NCBI RefSeq assembly: GCF_900103615.1
Contig: NZ_FNGW01000011.1
Location: 1-64,000 of the forward strand
DNA from: Romboutsia lituseburensis DSM 797
GTDB lineage: Bacteria > Bacillota > Clostridia > Peptostreptococcales > Peptostreptococcaceae
Direction: 5' to 3'
Length of the DNA: 64,000 nucleotides
Shown here: one piece after another, positions 19,411 to 27,928 of the stretch
How positions within the stretch are numbered: position 1 is the first letter of the stretch
How the letters are laid out: the number at the start of each line of letters is the position of its first letter
Notes under the pieces: model-generated
The model's input: only the letters and a program-made list of their open reading frames with translations
Databases searched by the model: none
What the model was told of the DNA's origin: nothing
Program-made: the position numbers and the translations under genes

Positions 19411-20284
19411 TAATCTCAACTCCTTTTTCACTGCTATTTACTACATATACTTGAGTGTACTTTTGTAATAGCTTTTCTTTTCCATTTAAGGCATCATTTT
19501 TATTTTCAAATAATCCAAATACAGTAGGTCCACTTCCACTCATCATAGATCCTAAAGCATTACACTCTAACATTACTGCCTCAATTTCTTTTATTTCTTC
19601 ATGATATTTGCTTGTTACAGTTTCAAGAACATTAACCATATTTTCTGCTACAGATTTTATATCTCCATCTTCTAGAGATTTTATTAGAAATTTATTATCC
19701 GGTCTTTCTTGAATATTTTTTAAATCTAACCCCTCATAGACTTTTTTAGTAGATACAAATAAATTAGGTTTACATATTAATATATTAGCATCTTCAGAAA
19801 GTCCTTTTATATATGTTAATTGTTCTCCTATACCTTCTGCTAATGCTGTTTTCCCAGCTATGCAGTACGGAACATCTGCCCCTAAATTTAATCCTATCTC
19901 TTGTAATTCTATTTCTGATAAATTTAATCCCCATATCTTATTAAGACCAACCAAAACAGCTGCTGCATTAGAACTTCCACCAGCCATTCCTGCTGCCACA
20001 GGTATATTTTTTTCTATAAATATTTCAACACCCTTTTTTATATTAAATTTATTTTTTAATAAATTAACAGCCTTATAAACTATATTATTATCATCTAAAG
20101 GTATATCTGAGCTATTACTTTTTATAACTATATCTTCAGTTTCTAGTTCAATCATTCTTATGATGTCATACAAATCTATTGTCTGCATTATCATTTCGAC
20201 TAAATGATATCCATCTTCTCTTTTTCCTAGCACATCTATTGATAAATTTATTTTCGCTCTACTTTTTAACTCTATAGAATTCAT
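19403..20284 (-). CDS. ispE: 4-diphosphocytidyl-2-C-methyl-D-erythritol kinase
   Basis: IspE is the ATP-dependent kinase of the non-mevalonate isoprenoid pathway. The 293-residue GHMP kinase begins with SRAKINLSIDVLGKREDGYH. It has the ATP-binding glycine loop PVAAGMAGGSSNAAA (about 88-102) and the C-terminal MMSGSGPTVFG. The start at ATG 20282-20284 is set by AAGGAGG 5 nt upstream; ten extra upstream residues lack support. The last codons overlap the GTG start of the GntR gene. Confidence 0.96.
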   Translation of the reverse strand: MNSIELKSRAKINLSIDVLGKREDGYHLVEMIMQTIDLYDIIRMIELETEDIVIKSNSSDIPLDDNNIVYKAVNLLKNKFNIKKGVEIFIEKNIPVAAGMAGGSSNAAAVLVGLNKIWGLNLSEIELQEIGLNLGADVPYCIAGKTALAEGIGEQLTYIKGLSEDANILICKPNLFVSTKKVYEGLDLKNIQERPDNKFLIKSLEDGDIKSVAENMVNVLETVTSKYHEEIKEIEAVMLECNALGSMMSGSGPTVFGLFENKNDALNGKEKLLQKYTQVYVVNSSEKGVEISG

Positions 20285-20346
20285 TGTAGCCTCCTTGTAT
20301 ATAGTATAATGCATTTCTAACTAATTAACATTATACTACAAAAAAT

Positions 20347-20380
20347 AAAATAATAGGGGATTATAATCCCCTATTATTTT
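20347..20380. terminator. bidirectional intrinsic terminator after sipL
   Basis: A perfect 17-bp dyad (arms 20347-20363 and 20364-20380) has A-rich and T-rich flanks on both sides. It lies just beyond the sipL stop on the minus strand and also insulates the ispE promoter region. Confidence 0.85.
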
Positions 20381-20397
20381 ATTTTATTTTTAAATTA

Positions 20398-21948
20398 TTA
20401 ATCTACTAAAACAACTTTCTTTTCCAATATTAAACATTTTCCTGGTTTTAATGGTTCATCTACTCTTAGCTCATTTATTTCTGCTATCTCATTTTCTGTT
20501 GTATTGTATTTCTTAGCTATATTCCAAAGATTATCTCCCTCTTTGCATATATAAACTATTATACTTGGAGCTTTAGATAAATCATAAACACCTAAATCAT
20601 CACCTTTTATTATAAAGCTCTCTGGTTTTTTATCTACAGCTTCTGTATATCTCTTAACTTTTACACTTAAATCTATCTCATCTCTATTTAAATCTACATC
20701 TACCTTTTCTATCGCAGCTGTACTAAATACTTTGCAAGTGTCTGTTAGATTATCTATTGTCGTTTCATGTTCAAATGGTATTTCTTCACTTAATTTATAA
20801 ACTATTCTTAAGCCTTCCACTGGAACATATAATATGTCTACCTTTATTATCCCTTGTATAACACTCTTATCATCTTCTACATAAGAATTTTCTATAGATA
20901 TAGTTGGGCAAACACTTACTACATCTTTTATTTGTATATCATCATTAGCATTTTTTATGCTGTCTCTTACCACAAATGTTTCTGATCCATTACTTAATGT
21001 TTTATTAACTTCTATTGCTCTATGATCAAATTTTATTATTTTTTGTGGAGAATATGCATCTTGAAGTACTTCTCTTGTTACCTCATCACTAACTTTAACC
21101 TTGCATGCTACTGTACAATCAATTTCTAATAAACCAGTATTACTTTCTCCATTTTGTTTAAATATATAATTGAAATCACCCATAGATAGTAATGATTCTT
21201 CAGACATTCCATCACAAGCCCCTGGAACTTCTATAAATTGAGTGAAATCTATACCTATTCTGTCTAGTTCAACTAATTCTCCATCATATGTGCAAGCTAA
21301 AGGATTAACCTCTAATACTCCACCTATTATAACTTTGTTATCAGCTACTCTACTTTCTTTTATTTTTGCATATGGATTTAAGCTTATTATTGATTGGATT
21401 TCTTCAGTATTTATAGTTATTGTGTCCCTTATAACACTTTCAGATTTCTCTATTCCTATTATGTCTTGATAACTAATTTCTTTTCTATGTTTTTGTATTC
21501 CTTCAACTTGAGAAACATCTTTAACTATATCTAGTTTTTGTTTATCAAACAAACTACCTCTTATATTCATAAGAGCTCCTACTCTTATTTTTCTTTCATT
21601 CATTATAGTACAATCAACATGTTCAACTTCTGGGTATAACATATATTCCATATCTTGAACTATATTATCTTTTTCTATAACTTCATTTATGTCTATTTTT
21701 CCATCTACGCTTGAAACAGTATTCTTATCATCAGTTATGTATATAACATTGTAGTTGAAACTTCCTCTACACACTAATTTTCCATCTGCAACTTCTATTT
21801 TCTTAATAGATATGTACCCTTCAGTTTTAACTATATCATATACATCTGATTTTTTGTCTGGCACAACAGCCTCAGTCTCTATAAATGTTTGAAACTTTCC
21901 AAAGTCTATTCTATTATCGACCTTAATTACATCTTTAATTAATTCCAT
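20398..21948 (-). CDS. sipL: SipL-type spore coat morphogenetic protein (DUF3794 repeats plus LysM)
   Basis: In Clostridioides, SipL binds SpoIVA and is required for coat assembly around the forespore. This 516-residue protein has repeated DUF3794-type beta domains through residues 1-450. A C-terminal LysM follows (about 468-512, with EGDNLWNIAKKYNTTENEI). Size, domain order and location next to veg and yabG match SipL. The start is the ATG of MELIKD, 9 nt after AGGGGGG; 20 upstream in-frame residues are excluded. A mother-cell promoter is expected, but I could not identify a clear one. Confidence 0.9.
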   Translation of the reverse strand: MELIKDVIKVDNRIDFGKFQTFIETEAVVPDKKSDVYDIVKTEGYISIKKIEVADGKLVCRGSFNYNVIYITDDKNTVSSVDGKIDINEVIEKDNIVQDMEYMLYPEVEHVDCTIMNERKIRVGALMNIRGSLFDKQKLDIVKDVSQVEGIQKHRKEISYQDIIGIEKSESVIRDTITINTEEIQSIISLNPYAKIKESRVADNKVIIGGVLEVNPLACTYDGELVELDRIGIDFTQFIEVPGACDGMSEESLLSMGDFNYIFKQNGESNTGLLEIDCTVACKVKVSDEVTREVLQDAYSPQKIIKFDHRAIEVNKTLSNGSETFVVRDSIKNANDDIQIKDVVSVCPTISIENSYVEDDKSVIQGIIKVDILYVPVEGLRIVYKLSEEIPFEHETTIDNLTDTCKVFSTAAIEKVDVDLNRDEIDLSVKVKRYTEAVDKKPESFIIKGDDLGVYDLSKAPSIIVYICKEGDNLWNIAKKYNTTENEIAEINELRVDEPLKPGKCLILEKKVVLVD

Positions 21949-22006
21949 ATTATTTGTCCCCCCTGTATTAAATAAAACTATCACACTATATTTATATTTA
22001 GGAAAC

Positions 22007-22041
22007 AAAAAAAAAATTACACCTATTTTTAATAGGCATAA
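22007..22041 (-). terminator. intrinsic terminator of veg
   Basis: Arms TTATGCCTATT and AATAGGTGTAA pair over 11 bp with two G-U pairs (22017-22027 with 22031-22041). T10 follows on the minus strand. Confidence 0.85.
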
Positions 22042-22043
22042 TT

Positions 22044-22310
22044 TTAACTGACGTGTAATTTATTTTGATCTTTAAATACTTGCAACTTTACATTAGATGT
22101 TAGCAAGTCAGAATAACTATAAGATACTCTTGTGTATCCATTACCTTCATCATCTAACTTTACAACAAACACGCTTGGATAAACTTTCTCTAGAATTCCT
22201 TTTTTGGTAACTATCTGCTTTCTTCCCTTGTTAGCCTTAAGTAATATCTTCTTACCTAAGTACCTTTCCAAACTTACCCTTATATTATCTAAAGTTTGAA
22301 CAGTGGCCAT
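22044..22310 (-). CDS. veg: Veg protein
   Basis: Veg is a small, abundant Firmicute protein linked in Bacillus to biofilm gene control; its biochemistry is unclear. The 88-residue sequence matches the family in length and in the N-terminal TLDNIRVSLERYLGKKILLKANKGRK block. It is a single-gene unit between yabG and sipL, with its own terminator and an exceptionally good promoter. This matches the reputation of the B. subtilis veg promoter. Confidence 0.93.
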   Translation of the reverse strand: MATVQTLDNIRVSLERYLGKKILLKANKGRKQIVTKKGILEKVYPSVFVVKLDDEGNGYTRVSYSYSDLLTSNVKLQVFKDQNKLHVS

Positions 22311-22322
22311 AATATCACCTTC

Positions 22323-22381
22323 TTTAAACGTTTGTATGTTTACATAATATCATATTTTAACACTTTTGTCAAACGTTTAAA
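22323..22381 (-). promoter_or_regulatory. strong veg promoter flanked by an exact 12-bp inverted repeat
   Basis: On the minus strand TTGACA (22367-22372), a 17-nt spacer and TATTAT (22344-22349) form a near-consensus promoter. TTTAAACGTTTG (22323-22334) and its exact complement CAAACGTTTAAA (22370-22381) flank it. One arm overlaps the -35 and the other lies just past the start site. Each arm contains the palindrome AAACGTTT. This looks like a two-site operator, though no regulator is known to me. Confidence 0.8.
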
Positions 22382-22458
22382 CTAATTATTTTATATATTT
22401 TTTATCCAAAAGTCAATAGTATTTTTTAAGATATACTGTATAATATAGCCAACCTTAA

Positions 22459-23319
22459 TTAATATAACATTGATTTAGGCATTGCCCATCTAAATTTCCC
22501 TCTAGTCTCAGATCCTCCAACCCCTTTAATTCCAGTAACTGTCTGCTCTATAACTTCCTCTATAGGAACTATAGTATCTATTCTTGAGCAAGCAATTTTT
22601 TCAACTACAAAAACAGGATCTAAAGCATGAATCATTATCCTACCTGGTGAACTCGCATAATTTGCTCCTGCTTTTATTATTTGCTCATAATTGGATTGGC
22701 ATGCACCTGCAAATATAACTAAATTATCCAAATTTGGTTGCCATTTGCGTGCTTGCTTTACAGTTTTTATAAAATTCATTGAATTTTTATAATTATTTAG
22801 ATCTGTTATACTTCCTTTTCTTGAAGTCATTGCATCATGACCTGTTATAACAAGTATATCTGGATTGTGTTTTTCTAATAATGCTCGTACTTCTTTATAT
22901 TGATTTGCCTCTGGAATAGCTACTCCTACCGCTGGAATACCTAGCTCTGTATATACATCCAAACATATTTTTAAATATTCTTTATCCCCATCTATTTGTA
23001 ATACTTTTCCTGGCATTCCGTAAATATTAGTATTGGCTTGCAATTTAGGAACTGCTCTATTCATCTTTTTTTGTCTCTCTTTTGCTTTTCTCATAGATTG
23101 ACTTAACAAACTCTCTACATCTTTATCTAATAATACTTCTCTAATATCTGGAAGTTTTACTACTTCTAAATCGTCTAAGTATGCGTCTGCAATTATTCTA
23201 AATGCGATCCCTTTTAGTATTGCTATTTTTTCATTATTTTCATCTATGCTAAATCCAACTATTCTAAAAACAATGTCCTTATTATACGATTTTCTTGCTA
23301 CTACGTCTCCTATCTTCAT
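22459..23319 (-). CDS. yabG: sporulation protease YabG
   Basis: YabG is a sporulation-specific cysteine protease that trims coat proteins, and in Clostridioides also CspBA and SipL. The 286-residue protein has an SH3-like N-terminus and the peptidase U57 core. VITGHDAMTSR (about 155-165) and FAGACQSNYEQ (about 203-213) supply the conserved His and Cys. AGGGAGG precedes the ATG. The neighbouring sipL makes the substrate link credible. A mother-cell-type promoter lies upstream. Confidence 0.95.
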   Translation of the reverse strand: MKIGDVVARKSYNKDIVFRIVGFSIDENNEKIAILKGIAFRIIADAYLDDLEVVKLPDIREVLLDKDVESLLSQSMRKAKERQKKMNRAVPKLQANTNIYGMPGKVLQIDGDKEYLKICLDVYTELGIPAVGVAIPEANQYKEVRALLEKHNPDILVITGHDAMTSRKGSITDLNNYKNSMNFIKTVKQARKWQPNLDNLVIFAGACQSNYEQIIKAGANYASSPGRIMIHALDPVFVVEKIACSRIDTIVPIEEVIEQTVTGIKGVGGSETRGKFRWAMPKSMLY

Positions 23320-23351
23320 GGCTGTCCTCCCTAATAAGTTTTATCTTAATT

Positions 23352-23378
23352 TATAGTATGTTTTATAGTTTTTTTTGT
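23352..23378 (-). promoter_or_regulatory. mother-cell (sigma-K/E type) promoter of yabG
   Basis: On the minus strand AC (23377-23378) is followed after 16 nt by CATACTATA (23352-23360). This fits the sigma-K pattern AC, 16-17 nt, CATANNNTA. It lies about 33 nt before the yabG start, and yabG is known to be a late mother-cell gene in relatives. Confidence 0.65.
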
Positions 23379-23405
23379 TCCTTAAGAATATAAAACATTT
23401 TTTTG

Positions 23406-23434
23406 TTGAAAAATTAATAAGTTAATGTTAATAT
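23406..23434 (+). promoter_or_regulatory. sigma-A promoter of psuK-psuG
   Basis: TTGAAA (23406-23411), a 17-nt spacer and TAATAT (23429-23434) predict a start near 23441. That start would lie directly under the first of two tandem operators. Confidence 0.7.
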
Positions 23435-23438
23435 ATCT

Positions 23439-23476
23439 ATAAACAAATGTTTATTTATATAAACAAATATTTATTT
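23439..23476 (+). promoter_or_regulatory. tandem operator repeats in the psuK leader
   Basis: Two 18-bp direct repeats (23439-23456 and 23459-23476) are offset by exactly 20 bp, two helical turns. The first contains the perfect dyad ATAAACA-AA-TGTTTAT; the second has one mismatch. They cover the predicted transcription start and early leader, so binding would block transcription. The winged-helix N-terminus of PsuK itself is the obvious candidate binder (inference). Confidence 0.6.
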
Positions 23477-23488
23477 CAGGTGGTAAAT

Positions 23489-24583
23489 ATGACTGAGAGA
23501 GAAAAAGAAATTTTAGATATTTTAAAAGAAAATCCTATGATTTCTCAACAAGAATTAGCCGATAGGTTATGTATAGCTCGTTCTTCTATTGCAGTACATA
23601 TAACTAATCTTATGAAAAAAGGATATATAAAGGGCAAAGGATACATTTTAAACAAGAGTAATTATGTAACAGTTATAGGTGGATCTAATATAGATATACA
23701 AGGTATGCCTAATAACACTCTTGTAATGTTTGACTCTAATCCTGGTAAGGTTGATATATCTTTAGGTGGTGTTGGGAGAAACATAGCTGATAATATGTGC
23801 CGATTAGGAATAGGTACAAAGCTTATCTCTGCTGTTGGAAATGATTTATATGGAAATCAATTATTATCAGAATGTAAAAGCTATGGAATGGATACTGATG
23901 ATTGTTATGTATCTAATGAAATACCTACATCAATATATGTTTCTATACTTAATAATTCTAATGATATGCAGTTAGCAATATCTCATATGGATTTATTAGA
24001 AAAGATAGATGTTGAATATATTAGTTCTAAGCATCAATTTATAAATGATTCTTTAGCTATTGTTCTAGATACTAACTTATCTAAAGAGGTTATAGAATAT
24101 ATAACTTCTACATATTCACACATACCAATATTTGTTGATGCAGTATCAACAGCTAAATGTATGAAATTAAAAGACATCATTGGTAAATTTAATACTATAA
24201 AATTAAACAAGTATGAAGCTGAATCACTATCTGGAATAAAAATTGATAGTATTGATGACTTAAATTTATGCGCTGAAAAATTACTAAGCCAGGGTGTTGA
24301 AAAATTATTTATTACGCTTGGAAAAGATGGAGTATTCTGCGCTACGCAAGAAACTAGTTTTAAAATTGATGGAGTAAAAATTGATATTATTAATGCTACA
24401 GGTGCAGGAGATGCATTTACAGCAGCTCTTGTTTATGGTCATTTAAATAATTTTGATATTGAATATGCAACTAATTTTGCTGTTGCAGCCTCACTTATAG
24501 CATTGTCTCATGAAAATACAATTAATCCTAATATGTCAGTTGAAAATATTGAAAAAATTCTTAAGGAGATGATTTTATGTTAG
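23489..24583 (+). CDS. psuK: pseudouridine kinase with an N-terminal winged-helix domain
   Basis: PsuK phosphorylates pseudouridine to its 5'-phosphate for breakdown by PsuG. The 364-residue protein joins a winged helix (about 1-50, with [20 protein letters not shown]) to a PfkB/ribokinase domain. That domain has the N-terminal signature [15 protein letters not shown] and the C-terminal catalytic motif [13 protein letters not shown]. The start is the ATG at 23489-23491, 5 nt after AGGTGG. It overlaps psuG by 7 nt. The DNA-binding domain suggests it also controls its own operon; tandem dyads lie in the leader. Confidence 0.93.
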   Translation: MTEREKEILDILKENPMISQQELADRLCIARSSIAVHITNLMKKGYIKGKGYILNKSNYVTVIGGSNIDIQGMPNNTLVMFDSNPGKVDISLGGVGRNIADNMCRLGIGTKLISAVGNDLYGNQLLSECKSYGMDTDDCYVSNEIPTSIYVSILNNSNDMQLAISHMDLLEKIDVEYISSKHQFINDSLAIVLDTNLSKEVIEYITSTYSHIPIFVDAVSTAKCMKLKDIIGKFNTIKLNKYEAESLSGIKIDSIDDLNLCAEKLLSQGVEKLFITLGKDGVFCATQETSFKIDGVKIDIINATGAGDAFTAALVYGHLNNFDIEYATNFAVAASLIALSHENTINPNMSVENIEKILKEMILC

Positions 24584-25497
24584 AAAAATATTTACAAGTA
24601 CATCCAGAAGTTAAAAAAGCTATAGAAGCAGGTGAACCTGTAGTTGCATTAGAGTCAACTATAATATCTCATGGAATGCCATATCCAAAAAATGTAGAGA
24701 TGGCTAAAAATGTTAGTAAAATAATAAGAGAAAATGGTGCTATTCCAGCTACCATTGCTATAATAGATGGAGTTTTAAAAGTTGGTCTTACTGAAGAAGA
24801 AATAGAGTTCTTAGGAACGAGTAAAGATGTTGTTAAGGCTAGTAGAAGAGATTTACCTTTCATAATATCTAAGAAATTAAATGGAGCTACTACTGTTGCT
24901 ACTACGATGATATTAGCTGACTTAGCTGGTGTTAAAGTATTTGCTACAGGTGGTATAGGTGGTGTTCATAGAGGTGCTCAAGAAACATTTGATATATCTG
25001 CTGATTTACAAGAATTAGCTAATACAGATGTTGCTGTTATATGTGCTGGTGCTAAATCTATATTAGATATAGGTTTAACATTAGAATACTTAGAGACTAA
25101 TGGAGTGCCAGTAATAGGATTTGGTACAGATGAATTCCCTGCATTCTACACTAGAAAAAGTGGATTCGGTGTTGACTACAGAGTTGACTCTCCTATGGAA
25201 GTTGCTACTGCTTTAAAAGCTAAATGGGACTTAAATTTAAAAGGTGGTATGGTTATAGGTAATCCAATTCCAAATGAGTTTGAAATGGACTACGATACTA
25301 TAACTAACGCTATAGAAACTGCTTTAAAAGAAGCTGAAGAAAATAATATAGCAGGTAAAAAGGTTACACCTTTCTTATTAGACAAAGTTAAGACTATAAC
25401 TGCTGGTAAAAGCTTAGAGTCTAACATAGAATTAGTATATAACAATGCTAAGATAGCTGCTCAAATAGCTAAAGACTTAGCTGATATAAATAAATAA
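24577..25497 (+). CDS. psuG: pseudouridine-5'-phosphate glycosidase
   Basis: PsuG splits pseudouridine 5'-phosphate to uracil and ribose 5-phosphate, cleaving a C-C glycosidic bond with manganese. The 306-residue protein shows the family features [14 protein letters not shown] at the N-terminus (about 24-37). [12 protein letters not shown] and [11 protein letters not shown] with the catalytic Lys follow, then [13 protein letters not shown]. Overlap with psuK shows they are one operon. A pseudouridine transporter is not visible in the window. A 15-bp-stem terminator follows. Confidence 0.96.
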   Translation: MLEKYLQVHPEVKKAIEAGEPVVALESTIISHGMPYPKNVEMAKNVSKIIRENGAIPATIAIIDGVLKVGLTEEEIEFLGTSKDVVKASRRDLPFIISKKLNGATTVATTMILADLAGVKVFATGGIGGVHRGAQETFDISADLQELANTDVAVICAGAKSILDIGLTLEYLETNGVPVIGFGTDEFPAFYTRKSGFGVDYRVDSPMEVATALKAKWDLNLKGGMVIGNPIPNEFEMDYDTITNAIETALKEAEENNIAGKKVTPFLLDKVKTITAGKSLESNIELVYNNAKIAAQIAKDLADINK

Positions 25498-25537
25498 TAT
25501 TAATTATATTAAGTTTATTCTTAATTTAAAATTCAGC

Positions 25538-25585
25538 AAAATAGCTATTATCTTTAATTAAATTTTAGATAATAGCTATTTTTTA
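25538..25585 (+). terminator. intrinsic terminator of psuK-psuG
   Basis: A perfect 15-bp stem (AAATAGCTATTATCT at 25538-25552, complement at 25567-25581) is followed by a T-run on the plus strand. Confidence 0.92.
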
Positions 25586-25678
25586 ATTAACGAAAAAAGT
25601 CATTGATTACGTTAAATTTATCGATAACACTGTATATTAACCAAATAATTATTTTATTTATATAAATTATTTATAATA

Positions 25679-25915
25679 ATAAAAAAAGACTGCTTCCGAT
25701 ACAGTCTTTAAAGGGGTTTGGATTTTCTAAATACTAATTCAGGGGGGTTAGTATTTTTATATTAAGGTTATTCTTTGGAGGAGTATTAAATAAACTCCTC
25801 CTTTTATGTCTATCTCTTTTAATTGCTTTGTTATTATGTCTGATCCTAGTGTTTTTATCACTTTGTGTCATTTCTTGTTGTCTATGTATACAATATACTA
25901 TGATTTTACATAGAT
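25679..25915 (-). ncRNA. candidate small RNA with C6 apical loop (copy 1)
   Basis: No ORF is present. On the minus strand a TATAAT (25922-25927) predicts a start near 25915. The RNA then folds as a 5' hairpin (TCTATGTA/TACATAGA, 25881-25914), a GC-rich hairpin GGAGGAGT/ACTCCTCC, and a 9-bp hairpin AAATACTAA/TTAGTATTT with the loop CCCCCCTGAA. A single-stranded stretch with CCCC comes next. The terminator has stem AAGACTG/CAGTCTT, loop TATCGGAAG and T7. The -35 is poor. The next genes downstream are convergent, so it is free-standing. It shares its architecture with the element at 38750-38856. Confidence 0.6.
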
Positions 25916-25927
25916 GTCTATATTATA

Positions 25928-26118
25928 AAATAAACTTTATATAAAAAAACTTTTTTACAACAAAATTATTTTTACTTGTAATATTTTAAAATAATTATAT
26001 TATTTTAATTTTATTTTTTAATTAATTATACATTTTGAATGTTAATTTGTTGATTAAATCAATATCACTTAAGTTAATAATTTATATAGTAAAAATGTAT
26101 TAAAATTTTTTAATATAT
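25928..26118. other. AT-rich spacer upstream of the small RNA
   Basis: This stretch between the small-RNA -10 box and the terminator of the SEC-C operon is almost pure A+T. Apart from possible -35-like T-rich stretches for the small RNA, I see no gene or defined structure. Confidence 0.4.
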
Positions 26119-26158
26119 AAAAAAAGATATTATGATAAATAGTCTTTATCATAATATC
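26119..26158 (-). terminator. intrinsic terminator of the SEC-C operon
   Basis: A 14-bp perfect stem (26126-26139 with 26145-26158) with a 5-nt loop is followed on the minus strand by T7. It lies 8 nt after the 53-residue ORF, supporting that ORF as part of the transcript. Confidence 0.9.
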
Positions 26159-26165
26159 CTTCATA

Positions 26166-26327
26166 TTAGTCTTCTTTTAAGTTCGGTATAACTTTTTTAA
26201 CTTCTTCTATTTGATGCCATGTTCTCTCTAGATTGTTTTCAGCTATATAGCTTTTTACCTCACTTAAGTTAGTAAATTCCTTAACTGATAAATCATCTTC
26301 TTCGTTCATGAATCTTAGAATAAACAT
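26166..26327 (-). CDS. small acidic protein (53 residues) downstream of the SEC-C gene
   Basis: This short frame starts MFILRFMNEEDD and ends PNLKED. It is charged and predicted helical, without a membrane segment or signal. It begins 9 nt after the SEC-C gene stop and ends 8 nt before a strong terminator, so it fills the operon exactly; AAGG lies 7 nt before the ATG. I do not recognise the family. The placement and the sensible composition argue that it is translated. Confidence 0.6.
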   Translation of the reverse strand: MFILRFMNEEDDLSVKEFTNLSEVKSYIAENNLERTWHQIEEVKKVIPNLKED

Positions 26328-26336
26328 AAATTTACC

Positions 26337-26834
26337 TTACTTTCCACAACACTTCTTATATTTTTTTCCACTTCCACATGGGCAAGCATCGTTTCTTCCA
26401 ACTCTGTCTTCTTTAACTACTGTTTTAGAAGTTTTATAAGATTTTTGTAATTCTTTTCTCTTAGCTTCTGGTAATATTTCAGCCCATCCTTGTAAGTTAT
26501 ATAACCAATGAGCTTCTACAGCTACCATGTTGTAGTATAATTTTTCCCAATCTATGTCTAACTTTATAGTACTATCAGCTTCTATAGTTTCTAAAGTTAT
26601 CTCTTCTTTTAAACTTTCACTTATTCCATCTATGAATCCCATGAAGTATTCAACAGATGTGTTGTGGCTAGCTGCTAAATCGCTAACTTTTCCTTCTATA
26701 ACTTCTTGCTTCTTGTTTAAAATTTCGTTGTATATTCCAGCTTCAACTTTTAAATAATCTTCCCAGAACTTTATTTCTGATTCTTGGCTTTCGTGGTTAT
26801 CACTTAAGTTTCTCCATTCAGTGTATAAACTCAT
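26337..26834 (-). CDS. SEC-C motif protein of unknown function
   Basis: The 165-residue protein is helical for about 135 residues and ends in a zinc-binding SEC-C motif, [19 protein letters not shown]. This is the module used by SecA to bind SecB or ribosomes. It is not SecA. Free-standing SEC-C proteins probably act near the ribosome or as protein adaptors, but no specific role is established. AGGAGG precedes the ATG. It is followed immediately by a 53-residue ORF. Confidence 0.8.
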   Translation of the reverse strand: MSLYTEWRNLSDNHESQESEIKFWEDYLKVEAGIYNEILNKKQEVIEGKVSDLAASHNTSVEYFMGFIDGISESLKEEITLETIEADSTIKLDIDWEKLYYNMVAVEAHWLYNLQGWAEILPEAKRKELQKSYKTSKTVVKEDRVGRNDACPCGSGKKYKKCCGK

Positions 26835-26945
26835 ACCTTTGTCCTCCTAAAATTTTGTTTTTTATAATTTTTATAATCTTTATAGTATAAATTCTTTTAG
26901 TTTTATAGTTTTCAACTTTATATTATACCATAATTTCTAATATAA

Positions 26946-27653
26946 CTACTCTATTATATCATAATTAAATAATTCTTTTAACACTTTTATAGCATACTCT
27001 TGCTCTATAAAAAATGGGCTACTTGCTATAGTTATTACCTTAGTATTTTTTATAAGATCTTTTATTTTTGAAACTTTAGTTTCATATGGTATATAATCCA
27101 TATCTTTTGAAAAAATGTCTAAATCTATATCTAGTACATATTCCCCATCTATATCCAAATCAAATCCATAAGAGCTATCAATTATAATAGCTTCAGAAAA
27201 AATATTATGTTTAAGAGCAGGTTTTATAAAGTTACCTACATTTAAAACTTCATTAGTATATCTAAACACATCATCCATATCTAAAATGTCTACATCATAA
27301 TCTTCAGGTTCTCTCATATCCTTATGTTGATCTACGTGTACTAACTTACATCCTTTATTAAAACTCTTTTTACTTAAGCTTTTAAGCCAAAAATAAAATG
27401 CGTGATTGTGATTATCAAATATGTAAACATCTTTATTATTAATATTATATTTAACTATATTTTTAAGCCCTTTAGCCTTTATCTCAACATCTTCATCGAT
27501 TTCATTGAATACTATTTCATCTCCTACCACAACAGCATTCAAATCGGCTTCTATTAGCTCAGGAACATAAATCTTTTTGTTTGCTCTTTCTTCATAAGAA
27601 AAAATATTATTTCCAGTAGGTTTTTCAATGTAAAATCCTTTATATCTTTCCAT
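26946..27653 (-). CDS. UPF0489 family protein
   Basis: The 235-residue protein has the UPF0489 hallmarks YIFDNHNHAFYFW (about 77-89) and LVHVDQHKDMR (about 104-114), followed by LDIDLDIF. The His/Asp-rich motifs are arranged like those of arginase/deacetylase-type metal enzymes. This suggests a metal-dependent hydrolase, but no activity is established for the family. There is no signal peptide. It is a single gene with GAGGAG before the start and a TATAAT about 45 nt upstream. Confidence 0.75.
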   Translation of the reverse strand: MERYKGFYIEKPTGNNIFSYEERANKKIYVPELIEADLNAVVVGDEIVFNEIDEDVEIKAKGLKNIVKYNINNKDVYIFDNHNHAFYFWLKSLSKKSFNKGCKLVHVDQHKDMREPEDYDVDILDMDDVFRYTNEVLNVGNFIKPALKHNIFSEAIIIDSSYGFDLDIDGEYVLDIDLDIFSKDMDYIPYETKVSKIKDLIKNTKVITIASSPFFIEQEYAIKVLKELFNYDIIE

Positions 27654-27755
27654 ACTGTCTCCTCTTTAAATAAAATTAGATTTTTTTATCTAGGTTATTA
27701 TACTATATAGTTTAGTCATTTTTTTATTTTTAATTAGTTTTTTATTTTTAATCCA

Positions 27756-27804
27756 CCTTACAAAAACGTAATGAAAGATATGTATAGATGTAAGGCTTTT
27801 TTTT
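27756..27804 (+). terminator. plus-strand intrinsic terminator with no obvious gene before it
   Basis: CCTTACA (27756-27762) pairs with TGTAAGG (27789-27795) around a 26-nt loop, followed by CTTTTTTTT on the plus strand. No rightward gene ends here. It is either the end of a short RNA or an attenuator in the leader of the small ORF at 27929. Confidence 0.55.
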
Positions 27805-27928
27805 AAATTTAATATTATAATAAATTCATACTAAATAAGTTTTAAGGTTTTTTTAAGTTTAAAATAATAATAGATTAAGCTTAAATATTTATAATAAATT
27901 TATAACTTACTTAATGGAGGTTTTAATT

